DNA of 64,000 nucleotides from Cohnella candidum. GTDB taxonomy: Bacteria; Bacillota; Bacilli; Paenibacillales; Paenibacillaceae. Positions 52,711 through 61,937 of the stretch are shown one piece after another; within the stretch, counting starts at the first letter, position 1; each line of letters opens with the position of its first letter. The DNA lies in NCBI RefSeq assembly GCF_003713065.1, contig NZ_CP033433.1, positions 1,833,001 through 1,897,000 of the forward strand. The letters run 5' to 3'. Under the pieces are notes generated by a model. That model was not told where the DNA came from and did no database searches. It saw nothing but the letters and a program-made list of their open reading frames with translations. A program made the translations under genes and the position numbers.

Positions 52711-55137
52711 TCACGATACCGCGGGAAGCGTTACGGCGAACGTGCTTCCTTCGCCCAAGACGGATTCGACCTCCACCTTGCCGCCGTGCCCGTCGACGAT
52801 CTCCTTCACGATGGCCAATCCGAGTCCGGTCCCTCCGATTTTTCTCCGGTCGCTGTTGTCCACGCGGAAAAACTTGGCGAACAAGTCCGCTTTCGCTTCC
52901 TCGGGGATTCCCAAGCCTTCGTCGCGGACGGTCACCCGGACGCTGCTCCCCTGCCTGAGGCACGAGACTTCGACGGACCCGCCATCCGGCGAATATTTCA
53001 CCGCGTTGCCGACCAGATTGACGAACGCCTGGCGAAGCTTATCCGCGTCCCCCGACACCAAAGCCGTGCCGCCCGACTCCCGGAACGACAGCCGGTGTTT
53101 ATCCGTCAATGCCTGCTGAACTTGGACGATTTCATTCAGAAGGTCGGGCAAATCGACGGGCTTCATGTCATAAACCTGTTTGCCGGATTCAATCCTCTGC
53201 AAATCCAGGAAGTCGTTAATCAGATCCGTAAGCCGCTGCGCTTCCAGGTGTATGGTCGAGACGTACTTCCGCTGCCGATCCGGGCTCAACTCCCGGTGAA
53301 GCATCAGCTCCGCGAACCCGAGTATGCCGGCGAGCGGGGTCCGCAGTTCATGGCTGACCGTGCTGACGAACTCCGATTTCATCCGGTCGACTTCGTACTC
53401 TTTGGTAATGTCCCGATGCACGAACAACGTCCCCGTCATGCGGCCGCCGCGAACCAGATTTTCGCCATAGATTTCGATGATCTTGCCGGGCTCGCCGAGT
53501 ATCCGGTATCGCGTCGACTTCTCCGGCGTGGCTCCCGCCGCAGCCTGTCTGATAAAACCGATAAGGGCATCCGGATCTTCCACGTGACGCGACAAGAAAG
53601 CCCGATAGGTATCCGGCGTGGAAGTCGACAAGTCCACTTCAGCCGGATTCACGCCGAACAGCTCGCACATCGTCGCGTTGATTTGCACGATTTTGCCGGA
53701 TACATCCATCACTTGCACGCCCTCATGGATCGTATCGAGGATGTTGTTGATCATCCGCCGCTGCCCTTCAGCCGTTTCATACAACGCCAGATTGCTTAAA
53801 GAGAGCGCGATTTGCGTGGCATAACCGATGAAATCCTCGATTTCCTTCGGTTCGATGACCCGCCCGACCCGAGTCAATACGATGCCGGCTGCGGGCTCGT
53901 TTTCCTCGTTCAGGATCGGCAGAAACAGATCGCAGCTGATCATCCGCCCCTTGTGCGAAATCCGCTCCTCTTCCAGCGCATCCCTTTCCCTGGCGTAAGG
54001 AAGCTTGGTCTCGAACGCACGTGCCAAACCTCCGGAAGCCGCTTTCCGTGCGGCCGACTCCGCGTCTTCTTCGTCCATGCCGAACGAGGCGTAGGAACCC
54101 GAGCCGTCCATGGACACGAATAAACCTTTCTCCATGCCGGTCAACTGGGTTAGCTGGCGAATGATGTTGGCCAACAGTTCTTTTTTGTCGAACGATTGGG
54201 ACAAGGAACGGGTAAACCGGTTCAACTTGCGAAGGAATGCCTCGTTCTCTTGCATTTTCGAAATCGCGTCCTGCAGCTCCGATTGCTGGGCTTGAAGTTC
54301 GTCCTGCTGCGCGGAAAGCTCCTCGTTCTGGGCCGTTAACTCCTCTTCGTTCTCGCGGTTTTGATGGAGCATCTCCTTCAGGACGCGCGAGAGGGAGCCG
54401 ATTTCATCCATTCTGCGGATCAGCGGATCGGGAATGTCGGAACCGTCCGAATGCCGTACCGCCACTTGGGACAAAGCCGCCAAGGGACGGCTGATATCCT
54501 TGCCCAGCTGCCGGGAGCCGAGGATCAAAAGCACCAAAATCAACAAAATGAACGCGATCAGGAAAATGCCTTGGTCGACAAGCTGCCGCATCAGTTTGTC
54601 GCTTTCGGAAGCCAGCAGCGTTTCAGACGCGTTTTGGGCACTTTTGACGCTCATCAAGATTTCGTTGACCGGATTGGAACCGCTGGCATAAATCAGATTC
54701 TTTATGGCTTCGAAATCCCTATTCTGGGCGAACTCCGCCGCCCGCGGCAGCGTGTCTTTAAAATAGTTATTGAAAAAAGCCTTTACCCGGGCTGCCGCAT
54801 CGGCTTCCGCAGGCGTAAGGTTCTTGCTTTCCAACCCAGCCAAGTCTTGCTCCATCCGGGTGCGGGACTGGAAAATCGCGTCGTATTCCTTGGGATCGAG
54901 GTAGACGTAATAACCCCGGGAATGCAGGATGATTTCTTCCGAGTCCGCAGCCAATTCCGTCATCAGGGAAAGCCTCTCGCGGATATCCCGGATCTTCGAA
55001 TCGTAACTGCTGTAAGTGTGGTAGGTGTTCCACAGCGCCATGACGGCCCCGATCAGGATCAATCCGATCCCCGTATAAGAAAGCGCCTGGATCCGCCGGT
55101 TGATTTTTTGCCGGATCCAACGGTACAGGCTAGCCAT
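52711..55137 (-). CDS. Multi-domain sensor histidine kinase (HAMP-coiled coil-GAF-PAS)
   Basis: 808 aa. Helix ~19-37, an outer all-helical four-helix-type sensor (~40-190), second helix (~193-212), HAMP (~213-265), a heptad coiled coil with repeated EELxAQxxEL (~265-300), GAF (~310-460), PAS (~470-590), HisKA with His in VSTVSHELRTP, and HATPase (NLVGNAVKYSPDG, DEGLGIP, GGTGLGLAIVKE). Last gene of the six-gene operon; overlaps the receiver gene by 8 nt. Probable phosphate source for that receiver and perhaps for the Hpt protein. Confidence 0.92.
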   Translation of the reverse strand: MASLYRWIRQKINRRIQALSYTGIGLILIGAVMALWNTYHTYSSYDSKIRDIRERLSLMTELAADSEEIILHSRGYYVYLDPKEYDAIFQSRTRMEQDLAGLESKNLTPAEADAAARVKAFFNNYFKDTLPRAAEFAQNRDFEAIKNLIYASGSNPVNEILMSVKSAQNASETLLASESDKLMRQLVDQGIFLIAFILLILVLLILGSRQLGKDISRPLAALSQVAVRHSDGSDIPDPLIRRMDEIGSLSRVLKEMLHQNRENEEELTAQNEELSAQQDELQAQQSELQDAISKMQENEAFLRKLNRFTRSLSQSFDKKELLANIIRQLTQLTGMEKGLFVSMDGSGSYASFGMDEEDAESAARKAASGGLARAFETKLPYARERDALEEERISHKGRMISCDLFLPILNEENEPAAGIVLTRVGRVIEPKEIEDFIGYATQIALSLSNLALYETAEGQRRMINNILDTIHEGVQVMDVSGKIVQINATMCELFGVNPAEVDLSTSTPDTYRAFLSRHVEDPDALIGFIRQAAAGATPEKSTRYRILGEPGKIIEIYGENLVRGGRMTGTLFVHRDITKEYEVDRMKSEFVSTVSHELRTPLAGILGFAELMLHRELSPDRQRKYVSTIHLEAQRLTDLINDFLDLQRIESGKQVYDMKPVDLPDLLNEIVQVQQALTDKHRLSFRESGGTALVSGDADKLRQAFVNLVGNAVKYSPDGGSVEVSCLRQGSSVRVTVRDEGLGIPEEAKADLFAKFFRVDNSDRRKIGGTGLGLAIVKEIVDGHGGKVEVESVLGEGSTFAVTLPAVS

Positions 55138-55495
55138 CCAGCAGCTCCTCCACCTTCGAGATTAGATCCATCGGGCTGAACGGCTTCGGCATGAAACCGT
55201 CGGCTCCCGCGGATAACACTCTTTCTCTATCGCTTACCTGATTTTTGGCGGACAGCATCAGCACTCGCGTGGAGGAACCGGCCGGCTGTGCCCGAAGATG
55301 TTCGATTACCTCCATGCCGGTCATGATCGGCATCATGTTGTCCAGAATGACAAGATCGTAAGCCGACGCTAGGAGTTTGTCCAGCGCTTCCTGACCGTCA
55401 TGGGCCACATCGATGTCGTGTCCTTCGTCCTCCAGCGTGTCCAAGATCAGCATTCTCAGCACGGGCTCGTCTTCCGCTACAAGCAATTTCGCCAT
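55130..55495 (-). CDS. Single-domain response regulator (CheY-like)
   Basis: 121 aa, receiver only: LLVAEDEPVLRML acidic pocket, phospho-Asp in LVILDNMMPIMTG, LMLSAKNQ with Ser, and Lys in GFMPKPFSPMDL. No output domain, so it acts by protein contact or as a phosphate shuttle between the kinase and the Hpt/REC protein at the other end of the operon. Confidence 0.93.
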   Translation of the reverse strand: MAKLLVAEDEPVLRMLILDTLEDEGHDIDVAHDGQEALDKLLASAYDLVILDNMMPIMTGMEVIEHLRAQPAGSSTRVLMLSAKNQVSDRERVLSAGADGFMPKPFSPMDLISKVEELLDG

Positions 55496-55498
55496 CTT

Positions 55499-57706
55499 TC
55501 ATTCCCCCGCTTCGGATCTTTCGAATTCGCCCTTCAGGATGCCGTAAGACGTTTTCAATCTTTCATGGTACCGGGGCTGTTCCCATGTATCCCAACGGTA
55601 CAGGACAGGCTTCCGCTCAGCCGGCACCTCATTCCCGTCCACCACCGCCAATCGGAAACCGTCCGTCTTCCGGCTGCCTTCCAGCCCCTCTTTCCATAAA
55701 TCCGCCATGACCAGCCGCGTACTCGGATCCTTCACGTTCAGAAGTTGCCAAGGAATCCGGACTTCCATGGTGCCGCCTCGGACGGCAATGTCCGCGAGCG
55801 AGTCGTAGTCCGCGCCATTCGGATCTCCGTTTCCGAATCTCAGCTTGCCGGTTTCATAGGCTTCGAACGGGACATATCGGTCGGTGCCTTCGCGGTCCGG
55901 GATTTCGAGAGGTTTGTTCAAGGCCAAGCGGATCGGGTTCCACCTCCCGTTACCGGGTTGGCCGGCATCCTTGGGTTCGTCGATCAGATGGAGCAGATGG
56001 CCGTATTGGTATTCGAACGGATCATAATAGCTGTCGACCCATACACGGCTTTCGCCCGCCTGCCGGATATCGATGGCGAAATCGATACCCGCATCCGGCC
56101 AAAGGGCGCTGCCGTTCGGCAATACGTTCTGTCCCTGTCCAGCGACGGAATCGATCAAAATGGCGGCATCGGCTTTGCCCGCGGCTTCAGGATTGAAATT
56201 CAGCAAGAAGTAGACATACCGCTCGTCGCTCGTTACCGAGAAGCTTTGGACCCCGCGGTCGTTTCCCCCAGCCGGGTAGGAAGGGATCCCCGCTTTCTTC
56301 CACTCCGATGAGTCCCCATCCAACACGATAGCCGGCTCTTCGCCCGGATCGAACGCCATCAGTCCGTATTGCTGCTCGCTCGTTTGGGCATTGGACCAGA
56401 ACGGCCTTCGGTCCGGATCGTCCAGATCCATCGTGTTCCAAGTCCGTTTGAACCACTCGTCCTGCCAAGTGAATACGAGTCCCCCGGCCATGCGTTCATG
56501 GACGATGTCCTGCCATAACCGGGCGTCGATTTCGCCCTGTTCCTTTTCGTTCAGAAACCCCTGGTTCAGGCCGTTCACGTTGCGGTGGGTCATTCCGCGC
56601 GAGGAAGGAACTCCGAATTCGGCGATCAAAACCGGCATTCCATGTGCCTTCCGAAGTCGGTTCAGATACCCTGCATAACCGTTCTTCTCTCCCCTGAAAT
56701 CGACGTAAGCGTTCAGGGTTCGGTCGAAATTGAAAAAATCGGGATAATAAGGATAGACGTGATAGGAAGCGAATTCCCCTGCGGCAAAAGCCGGCATCGA
56801 TTCGATGTGGTTCGGATCGACGGAAACCATATCCTCATGGGGAGAAGGTTCGGACGGATGCTTCAACAAATCCGTGGTCACCCAATTCGTGAAGCTGATC
56901 GGCCGTTCCCAGCCGTATCGGTCTTTCTCGTAGGCAGCGGTCGTTTCCATCGCGTCCGCCAGCCAGCGTTCGAAAGCCGTTGCGTTCTCCGTGCGGAAAT
57001 AACGTCCCTGATAAGGCTCCGCGCTCACATGGCTGTCATCCGTCGAAGCGACCATGTCCGGATCCCATTCCACCCCCAGCACCCAACCGAGCACGTAGGC
57101 CGACACGTCCGCCCGGTAAGCTCCGGAAGCATGTCCGGGACGCGCCGGCAGGTCCGCGTTTCCGTGAATAAGATCAACGGTCCGTTTGATTTCCGCGTGG
57201 AAATCTTCCTGGACTTTGGCATCGAAAGCGTCGCCGGATGCGGCCAACGCTTCTTCTTCCGTCCAAACGCCTTGCAGTAAGTAGAGCGGTTCCTTCGCTT
57301 TTCGGTTATAGGCTGCGAGTGCTTCGTAAAAATCCGGCGGATGGATCGTATACACCCGGATGGTATTGGCGTGCATGGAGCCGATTTGTTCGAACCACCT
57401 GGCGTATTCTTCTCTGGTGATCGCTGCTTCCCCGGGAAAATAACCGGGTTTGGAGATGCCCATGTTCACGCCCTTGATCAGGAAATTCTCCCACTTCCCC
57501 TGACGGTAAACCTGCAAATAATCTTTATCGGCACGGGCCGGCATCTTGACGTGTCCGTCACTCCAGATTTCGGCGATTTGTCCTTTTCCCGACGGAAAGG
57601 CAAGCCACCAAACAATCGCAAGTATCGCGACCGCACCGGCCGCGACTGCCGCCAGGATGAGATAGCGAAACCGCAATCGGACCCCCTTGGGCCGGGAAGC
57701 TCTCAT
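55499..57706 (-). CDS. Membrane-anchored TIM-barrel glycoside hydrolase-like protein
   Basis: 735 aa. Short basic N-terminus and one helix (~14-36) leave the rest outside. Residues ~75-430 read as a (beta/alpha)8 hydrolase of the GH5/GH-A kind: NTIRVYTIHPPDFYEAL, GWVLGVEWDPD with Glu213 where the acid/base is expected, and LIAEFGVPSSRG with Glu363 as likely nucleophile. Residues ~460-720 look like a beta-sandwich of the DOMON/CBM9 type (YVYFLLNFNPEAAG, AGIDFAIDI). No named family recognised. The 4-nt overlap with the glycosyltransferase gene suggests action on that enzyme's product. Confidence 0.75.
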   Translation of the reverse strand: MRASRPKGVRLRFRYLILAAVAAGAVAILAIVWWLAFPSGKGQIAEIWSDGHVKMPARADKDYLQVYRQGKWENFLIKGVNMGISKPGYFPGEAAITREEYARWFEQIGSMHANTIRVYTIHPPDFYEALAAYNRKAKEPLYLLQGVWTEEEALAASGDAFDAKVQEDFHAEIKRTVDLIHGNADLPARPGHASGAYRADVSAYVLGWVLGVEWDPDMVASTDDSHVSAEPYQGRYFRTENATAFERWLADAMETTAAYEKDRYGWERPISFTNWVTTDLLKHPSEPSPHEDMVSVDPNHIESMPAFAAGEFASYHVYPYYPDFFNFDRTLNAYVDFRGEKNGYAGYLNRLRKAHGMPVLIAEFGVPSSRGMTHRNVNGLNQGFLNEKEQGEIDARLWQDIVHERMAGGLVFTWQDEWFKRTWNTMDLDDPDRRPFWSNAQTSEQQYGLMAFDPGEEPAIVLDGDSSEWKKAGIPSYPAGGNDRGVQSFSVTSDERYVYFLLNFNPEAAGKADAAILIDSVAGQGQNVLPNGSALWPDAGIDFAIDIRQAGESRVWVDSYYDPFEYQYGHLLHLIDEPKDAGQPGNGRWNPIRLALNKPLEIPDREGTDRYVPFEAYETGKLRFGNGDPNGADYDSLADIAVRGGTMEVRIPWQLLNVKDPSTRLVMADLWKEGLEGSRKTDGFRLAVVDGNEVPAERKPVLYRWDTWEQPRYHERLKTSYGILKGEFERSEAGE

Positions 57707-59118
57707 GAGGACACCCCTTTCCTCTTCATGTCACCCCATCCTCTTCGGCCGACCGCCCACTGGAACAAGCCTTCGCACCGCCACCAGACCGTCAGCGGAC
57801 GGTACCAGAACGATTCGGTCACCGCATACAGGAAGAGACGAAGCAAATCGCGCACTTTCGGATATTTGCGCAAGCTCCACTCTTCCATCAGAACCGCCCC
57901 CATCGAGAACATGGACCCATACAACAACGCGAGCAGCAACAGAAGAGCCGTAAACTCCCAGTACACTTCCGAAATGAACAAGGTCACGACCAGCACGACG
58001 TAAGCGAGCGCCTCCACGATCGGCCCCAGCAGCTCGACGAAAAGGAAATACGGCAAAGAAAACCAGCCGACCATGCCGTATTTCGGATTGAACAGCATGC
58101 TTTTGTGCAGCAGCAAGCTTTCCAGAAGTCCGCGATGCCAACGATTTCTCTGTCTCCTCAAGTACGTGGCCGATTCCGGCGCTTCCGTCCAGCACACCGG
58201 ATCCGGCACGTAAATGATTTGCTTGTTCAGCTTCCGGTCTTTATTCAACCGGTGAAGCCGGATGATCAGTTCCATATCCTCGCCGACGGTATGCCGCCGG
58301 TAACCTCCGGCCTCGATGACCCAATGCTTATTGAAAACGCCGAACGCCCCCGAAATGATGAGCAGGAGATTGTGGCGGCTCATGCCGATCCGTCCCAGCA
58401 GAAACGCCCGGAGATACTCGATGACCTGCATCACGACCAGCGGTCGATTGGAGAGGCCGACCTCGACGACCTCGCCGCTTTCGATTTTGCAGCCGTTGGC
58501 GATGCGGATGCTGCCTCCGGACGCGATCACTTCCTCTCCGGATTCGAGGATCGGCTTCATGACTTTCAAGAAAGAGTGCCGTTCGAGAACGGAATCGCCG
58601 TCCAGGGAACAAAAATACGGATAGGAACCATAATTGATTCCCGCGTTGAGGGCATCCGCCTTCCCGCCGTTGTCCTTATCGATCAAATACAAATTGTCGT
58701 ACAGCGCGGAGCGGTAGACGGCCCGGACTTTCTCCGTCTGCAGTCTCATGCGGACGGCCCGGTGTACGGGTTCCATCCGGAAACCCTCGATCATCGTTTG
58801 TAAAGTGCCGTCTTTGGAGCCGTCGTTGATGACGATGATCTCGAATTCCGGATATTCGATTCCGAGCAGCGAACGAACGCTGCCGTAGATGCCGGCTTCC
58901 TCATTGTACGCCGGTACGAGGATGGAAACCGGACGGGTATAACTCAGGTTCAGCATCTCCTCATAGGCCATGCTCTCGTCCAAGTGGCGGATCCGAAGAA
59001 GATGGAAGAAGGAAATCGCGAAAAACGCCGTATAGCACAACAATACGACCGCCATATAAATCATGACGACATAACCGGAAAAGACCACCAAATCCCTGAG
59101 CGCGTTTCCCCAGCTCAC
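57703..59118 (-). CDS. Processive family 2 glycosyltransferase
   Basis: 471 aa from GTG (GTGA overlap with the HEAT gene). Helix ~12-40, GT2 domain with Asp99 (VINDGS), DGD at 173-175, GED at 279-281 and QxxRW at 323-327 (QRNRW): the D, D, D, QxxRW set of processive synthases such as hyaluronan, PNAG and cellulose synthases. Three to four more helices (~345-440) form the export channel. No PilZ domain. Sugar and linkage cannot be read. Closest style is PgaC/IcaA-type. Confidence 0.88.
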   Translation of the reverse strand: MSWGNALRDLVVFSGYVVMIYMAVVLLCYTAFFAISFFHLLRIRHLDESMAYEEMLNLSYTRPVSILVPAYNEEAGIYGSVRSLLGIEYPEFEIIVINDGSKDGTLQTMIEGFRMEPVHRAVRMRLQTEKVRAVYRSALYDNLYLIDKDNGGKADALNAGINYGSYPYFCSLDGDSVLERHSFLKVMKPILESGEEVIASGGSIRIANGCKIESGEVVEVGLSNRPLVVMQVIEYLRAFLLGRIGMSRHNLLLIISGAFGVFNKHWVIEAGGYRRHTVGEDMELIIRLHRLNKDRKLNKQIIYVPDPVCWTEAPESATYLRRQRNRWHRGLLESLLLHKSMLFNPKYGMVGWFSLPYFLFVELLGPIVEALAYVVLVVTLFISEVYWEFTALLLLLALLYGSMFSMGAVLMEEWSLRKYPKVRDLLRLFLYAVTESFWYRPLTVWWRCEGLFQWAVGRRGWGDMKRKGVSS

Positions 59119-60161
59119 CCTCGGTCTCCTCCCCTCTCAAGCCACTCCAGCGCCATCTCGCGGGCGAACCGATCGTCCGAAGACGCCGCGGTTTCCCTCA
59201 ATACCTCAGCCCCCTGCGGATAAGAAGCGAGGGATTGCGCGGCCTGCGATCTCACGAACCAAACGGGATCCCCCATCAGACCGACGAGGACGTCCTCGAA
59301 CTGCCGGTTTCGGATGGCTCCGAACAGCTTGGCCGCCATCATTCTCTCCTGCCAGCTTTCGGCAGCCGCATGGATCAAATATTCTTTTTTCGGCCGGATG
59401 ACGTCGAATTGGCTCAACGCCTTCAGCGCCCGGACTCTCGTTTCCCCGTCCGCCGAATCCGCGAACCCGTCCAATTCCGGTCCGTATTCCGTTCTCCGGA
59501 ATAACCCGATCACGTCAATCGCCGTGTATCTCCAGGAAACGGGCAGCTCGCCCAGCCTTAAAACCGTCTGTCGGAACAGGCGATCCGACATTCGCGAGAG
59601 GATCAGCCGCTGCTCGAAATCGGGAAGTTTACCGTCAAGTCTCCCAAGCAAGTCAACCGTTCCTTCCACTCCCCAGCAGGCCAACAATTTCAAAATCGCG
59701 TATTTTTCTTGCATCGTCGTGCGAGGCAGGAGGTACATGTCCGTCAGTACGGGCGCGGAGGATTTCAAATCGAATCTCTCGAGCCGGTGAAGCGTATTGA
59801 CGCGATGACTCCAGAGCCGGCTCGACAAGCGTTTGGCGTAACGCCGCATCAAATGCAGTTCCGCGTACTCCCGAATGCGGTCTCCGGTTTCCTCATCGCG
59901 GAATAACCTCGAACATTGCAGGAGAATCTCCTCGATGGCTTCCTCTTTCCAGCGTCCGCCGTTGAAATGGACCATCCTCGACTCGTTTCCGGTCCGTATA
60001 TAGCCGTAAACGGGCTGCATGTAGGTTTCTTTCATTTCGGCAATCCTTTTCGCCTTGAAGTTCTCGAACACTTTCCTTACCACCAGATACCCGAAGGTCA
60101 GGAGGAGCAATGCCGCTAGGAAAAGGACTGCCCGAAGAAGCAAAGCGACGGTGAGGTTCAT
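59115..60161 (-). CDS. Membrane-anchored HEAT-repeat-like protein
   Basis: 348 aa from ATG 60161, forming ATGA with the preceding stop; the frame is open to 60488 but that part lies in the upstream gene. One helix at ~6-27 (LLLRAVLFLAALLLLTFGYL), basic stop-transfer KAKR, then ~300 residues of paired helices. The clearest HEAT units are near the C-terminus (TRVRALKALSQFDV, WQERMMAAKLFGAI, WFVRSQAAQSLASYP, FAREMALEWLE). Probably a cytoplasmic scaffold joining the receiver proteins to the synthase; this is inferred from operon position. Confidence 0.75.
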   Translation of the reverse strand: MNLTVALLLRAVLFLAALLLLTFGYLVVRKVFENFKAKRIAEMKETYMQPVYGYIRTGNESRMVHFNGGRWKEEAIEEILLQCSRLFRDEETGDRIREYAELHLMRRYAKRLSSRLWSHRVNTLHRLERFDLKSSAPVLTDMYLLPRTTMQEKYAILKLLACWGVEGTVDLLGRLDGKLPDFEQRLILSRMSDRLFRQTVLRLGELPVSWRYTAIDVIGLFRRTEYGPELDGFADSADGETRVRALKALSQFDVIRPKKEYLIHAAAESWQERMMAAKLFGAIRNRQFEDVLVGLMGDPVWFVRSQAAQSLASYPQGAEVLRETAASSDDRFAREMALEWLERGGDRG

Positions 60162-61777
60162 CTGGAAACCATCCTCCCCGAGAGACGCCGGATTCTCGCC
60201 TCCAATTCTTTCAGGCTGAACGGTTTCGTAACGTAGTCGTCGGCCCCGAGCTCGAGGGCGCGGACGATATCGGAATCCGACTTCCTGTTCGTGAGCATAA
60301 GAACGGTGAAACGGCCGGAGTCCGGAGACTGCCGCAGCCGCTGCAGGACTTCGATGCCGTCCATTCTCGGCATCATGCGGTCCAGAATGACCAAACACGG
60401 CACGGAATCCCTGGACCAAGGGTCGTTCATGAATTCCTCCCCGTCCTTGAACACGCGGATGTCCACGGTCAGTTCCGGCGGAAAGCAAGGCTTGACGTGT
60501 TCCGCCAGCATCGTACGGACGATCGCGTCATCGTCCACGATCACCGCCCTGACGGCTGACGCATGCGCACCAAGGCCGCTCCCGGGATGGCCTTCGCCTG
60601 CCGGAATCCTTTCCGACTGGGCTGCTTGCATGATCCTCATCGCTTCCGTAACGGACCTCTCAAAGGATGCGTCCGCTTGGGTAACGGTCATCCGGCCGGA
60701 AGCTAACCGCACGGGAATCTCGCTCCCTCTCTCGAAATCCCTCAGCCAGCTTTCCGGTTCGAACGGTTGTCCCCGCTCGGCGGATCCGTCGAATACGACG
60801 AGAAACCTTCCTCCTCCGTAACGGATCAGCCGGTCCCGGCTGCTCAAGCGGGAGAACAGCATGTCCGACAACGAAGCCAGAAGCCGGTCTCCTTGCCGGA
60901 ACCCGCTTTCCGCGTTGATTTGCCCCAAACCGACGATGTCCAAGACCGCCAGTTGAAACGTGCCGGAACGGTTTATCGCTTCTTCGAGAAATTCCCGGTA
61001 GATATTTTCCGCTTCGGCCCGGCGGTAAGCTCCCGTCAATTCGTCCCGAACGGCAAGGCGATCGATGGCGGCTTTCTTTTTGAGTTGACGCGATAGCCGT
61101 CCGGTCAACTCTTCGAAATCCAAAGGCTTGGCCACGAAATCGTCGGCTCCGAGCCGGAAAGCTTCCAGACGGTTCGACCGCGTATCGTCCGCGCTGACGA
61201 CCGTGACCGGGATGAACAGGGAAGAAATCTTCTCTTCCAGCTCCCGAAGCACCTCGAAGCCGCTCCCCTCCCGAAGGTGAAGATCCACGATCAAGGCGTC
61301 CGGCTGATATTGATGCATGCAGCGGACGGCTTCCTCCGAGCGGGAGGCGTTCATGACCATGTAACCTTGCTGCTCCAGCCCGTCTTTCAGGAAGGCGACG
61401 AAGGCATAATCGTCGTCCAGAACCAAGACAAGGGGAGCGTCCGGGTCCAACGGCTTCGAAGGCTTGCCGTCCGACGAATCGGCCGTATCCTCCGCTTCCC
61501 GGGCACGATAGACGAACTCGGCGATTGCCCTTAAAAAAGGCCGGAGCTGCGAGGGGGGCCAAACTTCCCGGTCCTCTTCCTCGCATTGGCGCATCAGGGC
61601 CGCCGCCGTCTCGGACAATTCCGGCAGCCCGATCGTGCCGGCGGTCCCCGCCACCGAATGGAGGAACCGCCTCACTTCCGTACCCGCCGCGGTACCGCCG
61701 TCCCTCTCCAACCACTCGGCAAGTTGAGTTTCTATGTTTCGGAATAACGCATCCTGGTATTTTTTCATGGATTCCAT
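60158..61777 (-). CDS. Hpt-REC-degenerate GGDEF-REC regulator
   Basis: 539 aa. Hpt-like domain (~1-92) with His40 in FLHSVAGTAGTIGL; first receiver (~114-235) with Asp165 in ALIVDLHLRE and Lys217; GGDEF fold (~240-385) whose signature is GGGRF (321-325), with the metal Asp pair and NxD motif also reduced (LDIVGLGQINA); second receiver (~408-530) with Asp465 in LVILDRMMPR. Loss of the signature residues means it should not make c-di-GMP. PleD-like in order but probably a phosphorelay hub or GTP/c-di-GMP sensor. First gene of the operon. Confidence 0.9.
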   Translation of the reverse strand: MESMKKYQDALFRNIETQLAEWLERDGGTAAGTEVRRFLHSVAGTAGTIGLPELSETAAALMRQCEEEDREVWPPSQLRPFLRAIAEFVYRAREAEDTADSSDGKPSKPLDPDAPLVLVLDDDYAFVAFLKDGLEQQGYMVMNASRSEEAVRCMHQYQPDALIVDLHLREGSGFEVLRELEEKISSLFIPVTVVSADDTRSNRLEAFRLGADDFVAKPLDFEELTGRLSRQLKKKAAIDRLAVRDELTGAYRRAEAENIYREFLEEAINRSGTFQLAVLDIVGLGQINAESGFRQGDRLLASLSDMLFSRLSSRDRLIRYGGGRFLVVFDGSAERGQPFEPESWLRDFERGSEIPVRLASGRMTVTQADASFERSVTEAMRIMQAAQSERIPAGEGHPGSGLGAHASAVRAVIVDDDAIVRTMLAEHVKPCFPPELTVDIRVFKDGEEFMNDPWSRDSVPCLVILDRMMPRMDGIEVLQRLRQSPDSGRFTVLMLTNRKSDSDIVRALELGADDYVTKPFSLKELEARIRRLSGRMVSR

Positions 61778-61811
61778 CAGGGCCTCGCTTCATAAAACCA
61801 TTTATTATCGA

Positions 61812-61817
61812 ATTATA
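61812..61817 (-). promoter_or_regulatory. Probable -10 of the six-gene operon
   Basis: TATAAT on the minus strand, 35 bp before the first start codon. No good -35 at 17-18 bp (AGTTTT), so an activator or other sigma factor may be needed. Confidence 0.4.
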
Positions 61818-61902
61818 CTTGATTTCTTTAGACAAAACTCTACAAGATATTCGTAAATTAAGCAGGATGGAATGCCGTCAACGCAATAGGCCAGCCTGTT
61901 TC

Positions 61903-61931
61903 TTTACAAGGCTTGCGGCGCATGGTATTCT
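61903..61931 (+). promoter_or_regulatory. proBA promoter
   Basis: TTTACA at 61903-61908, spacer 17, TATTCT at 61926-61931. The transcript would start near 61938, at the head of the T-box leader. Confidence 0.65.
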
Positions 61932-61937
61932 GAGGAA

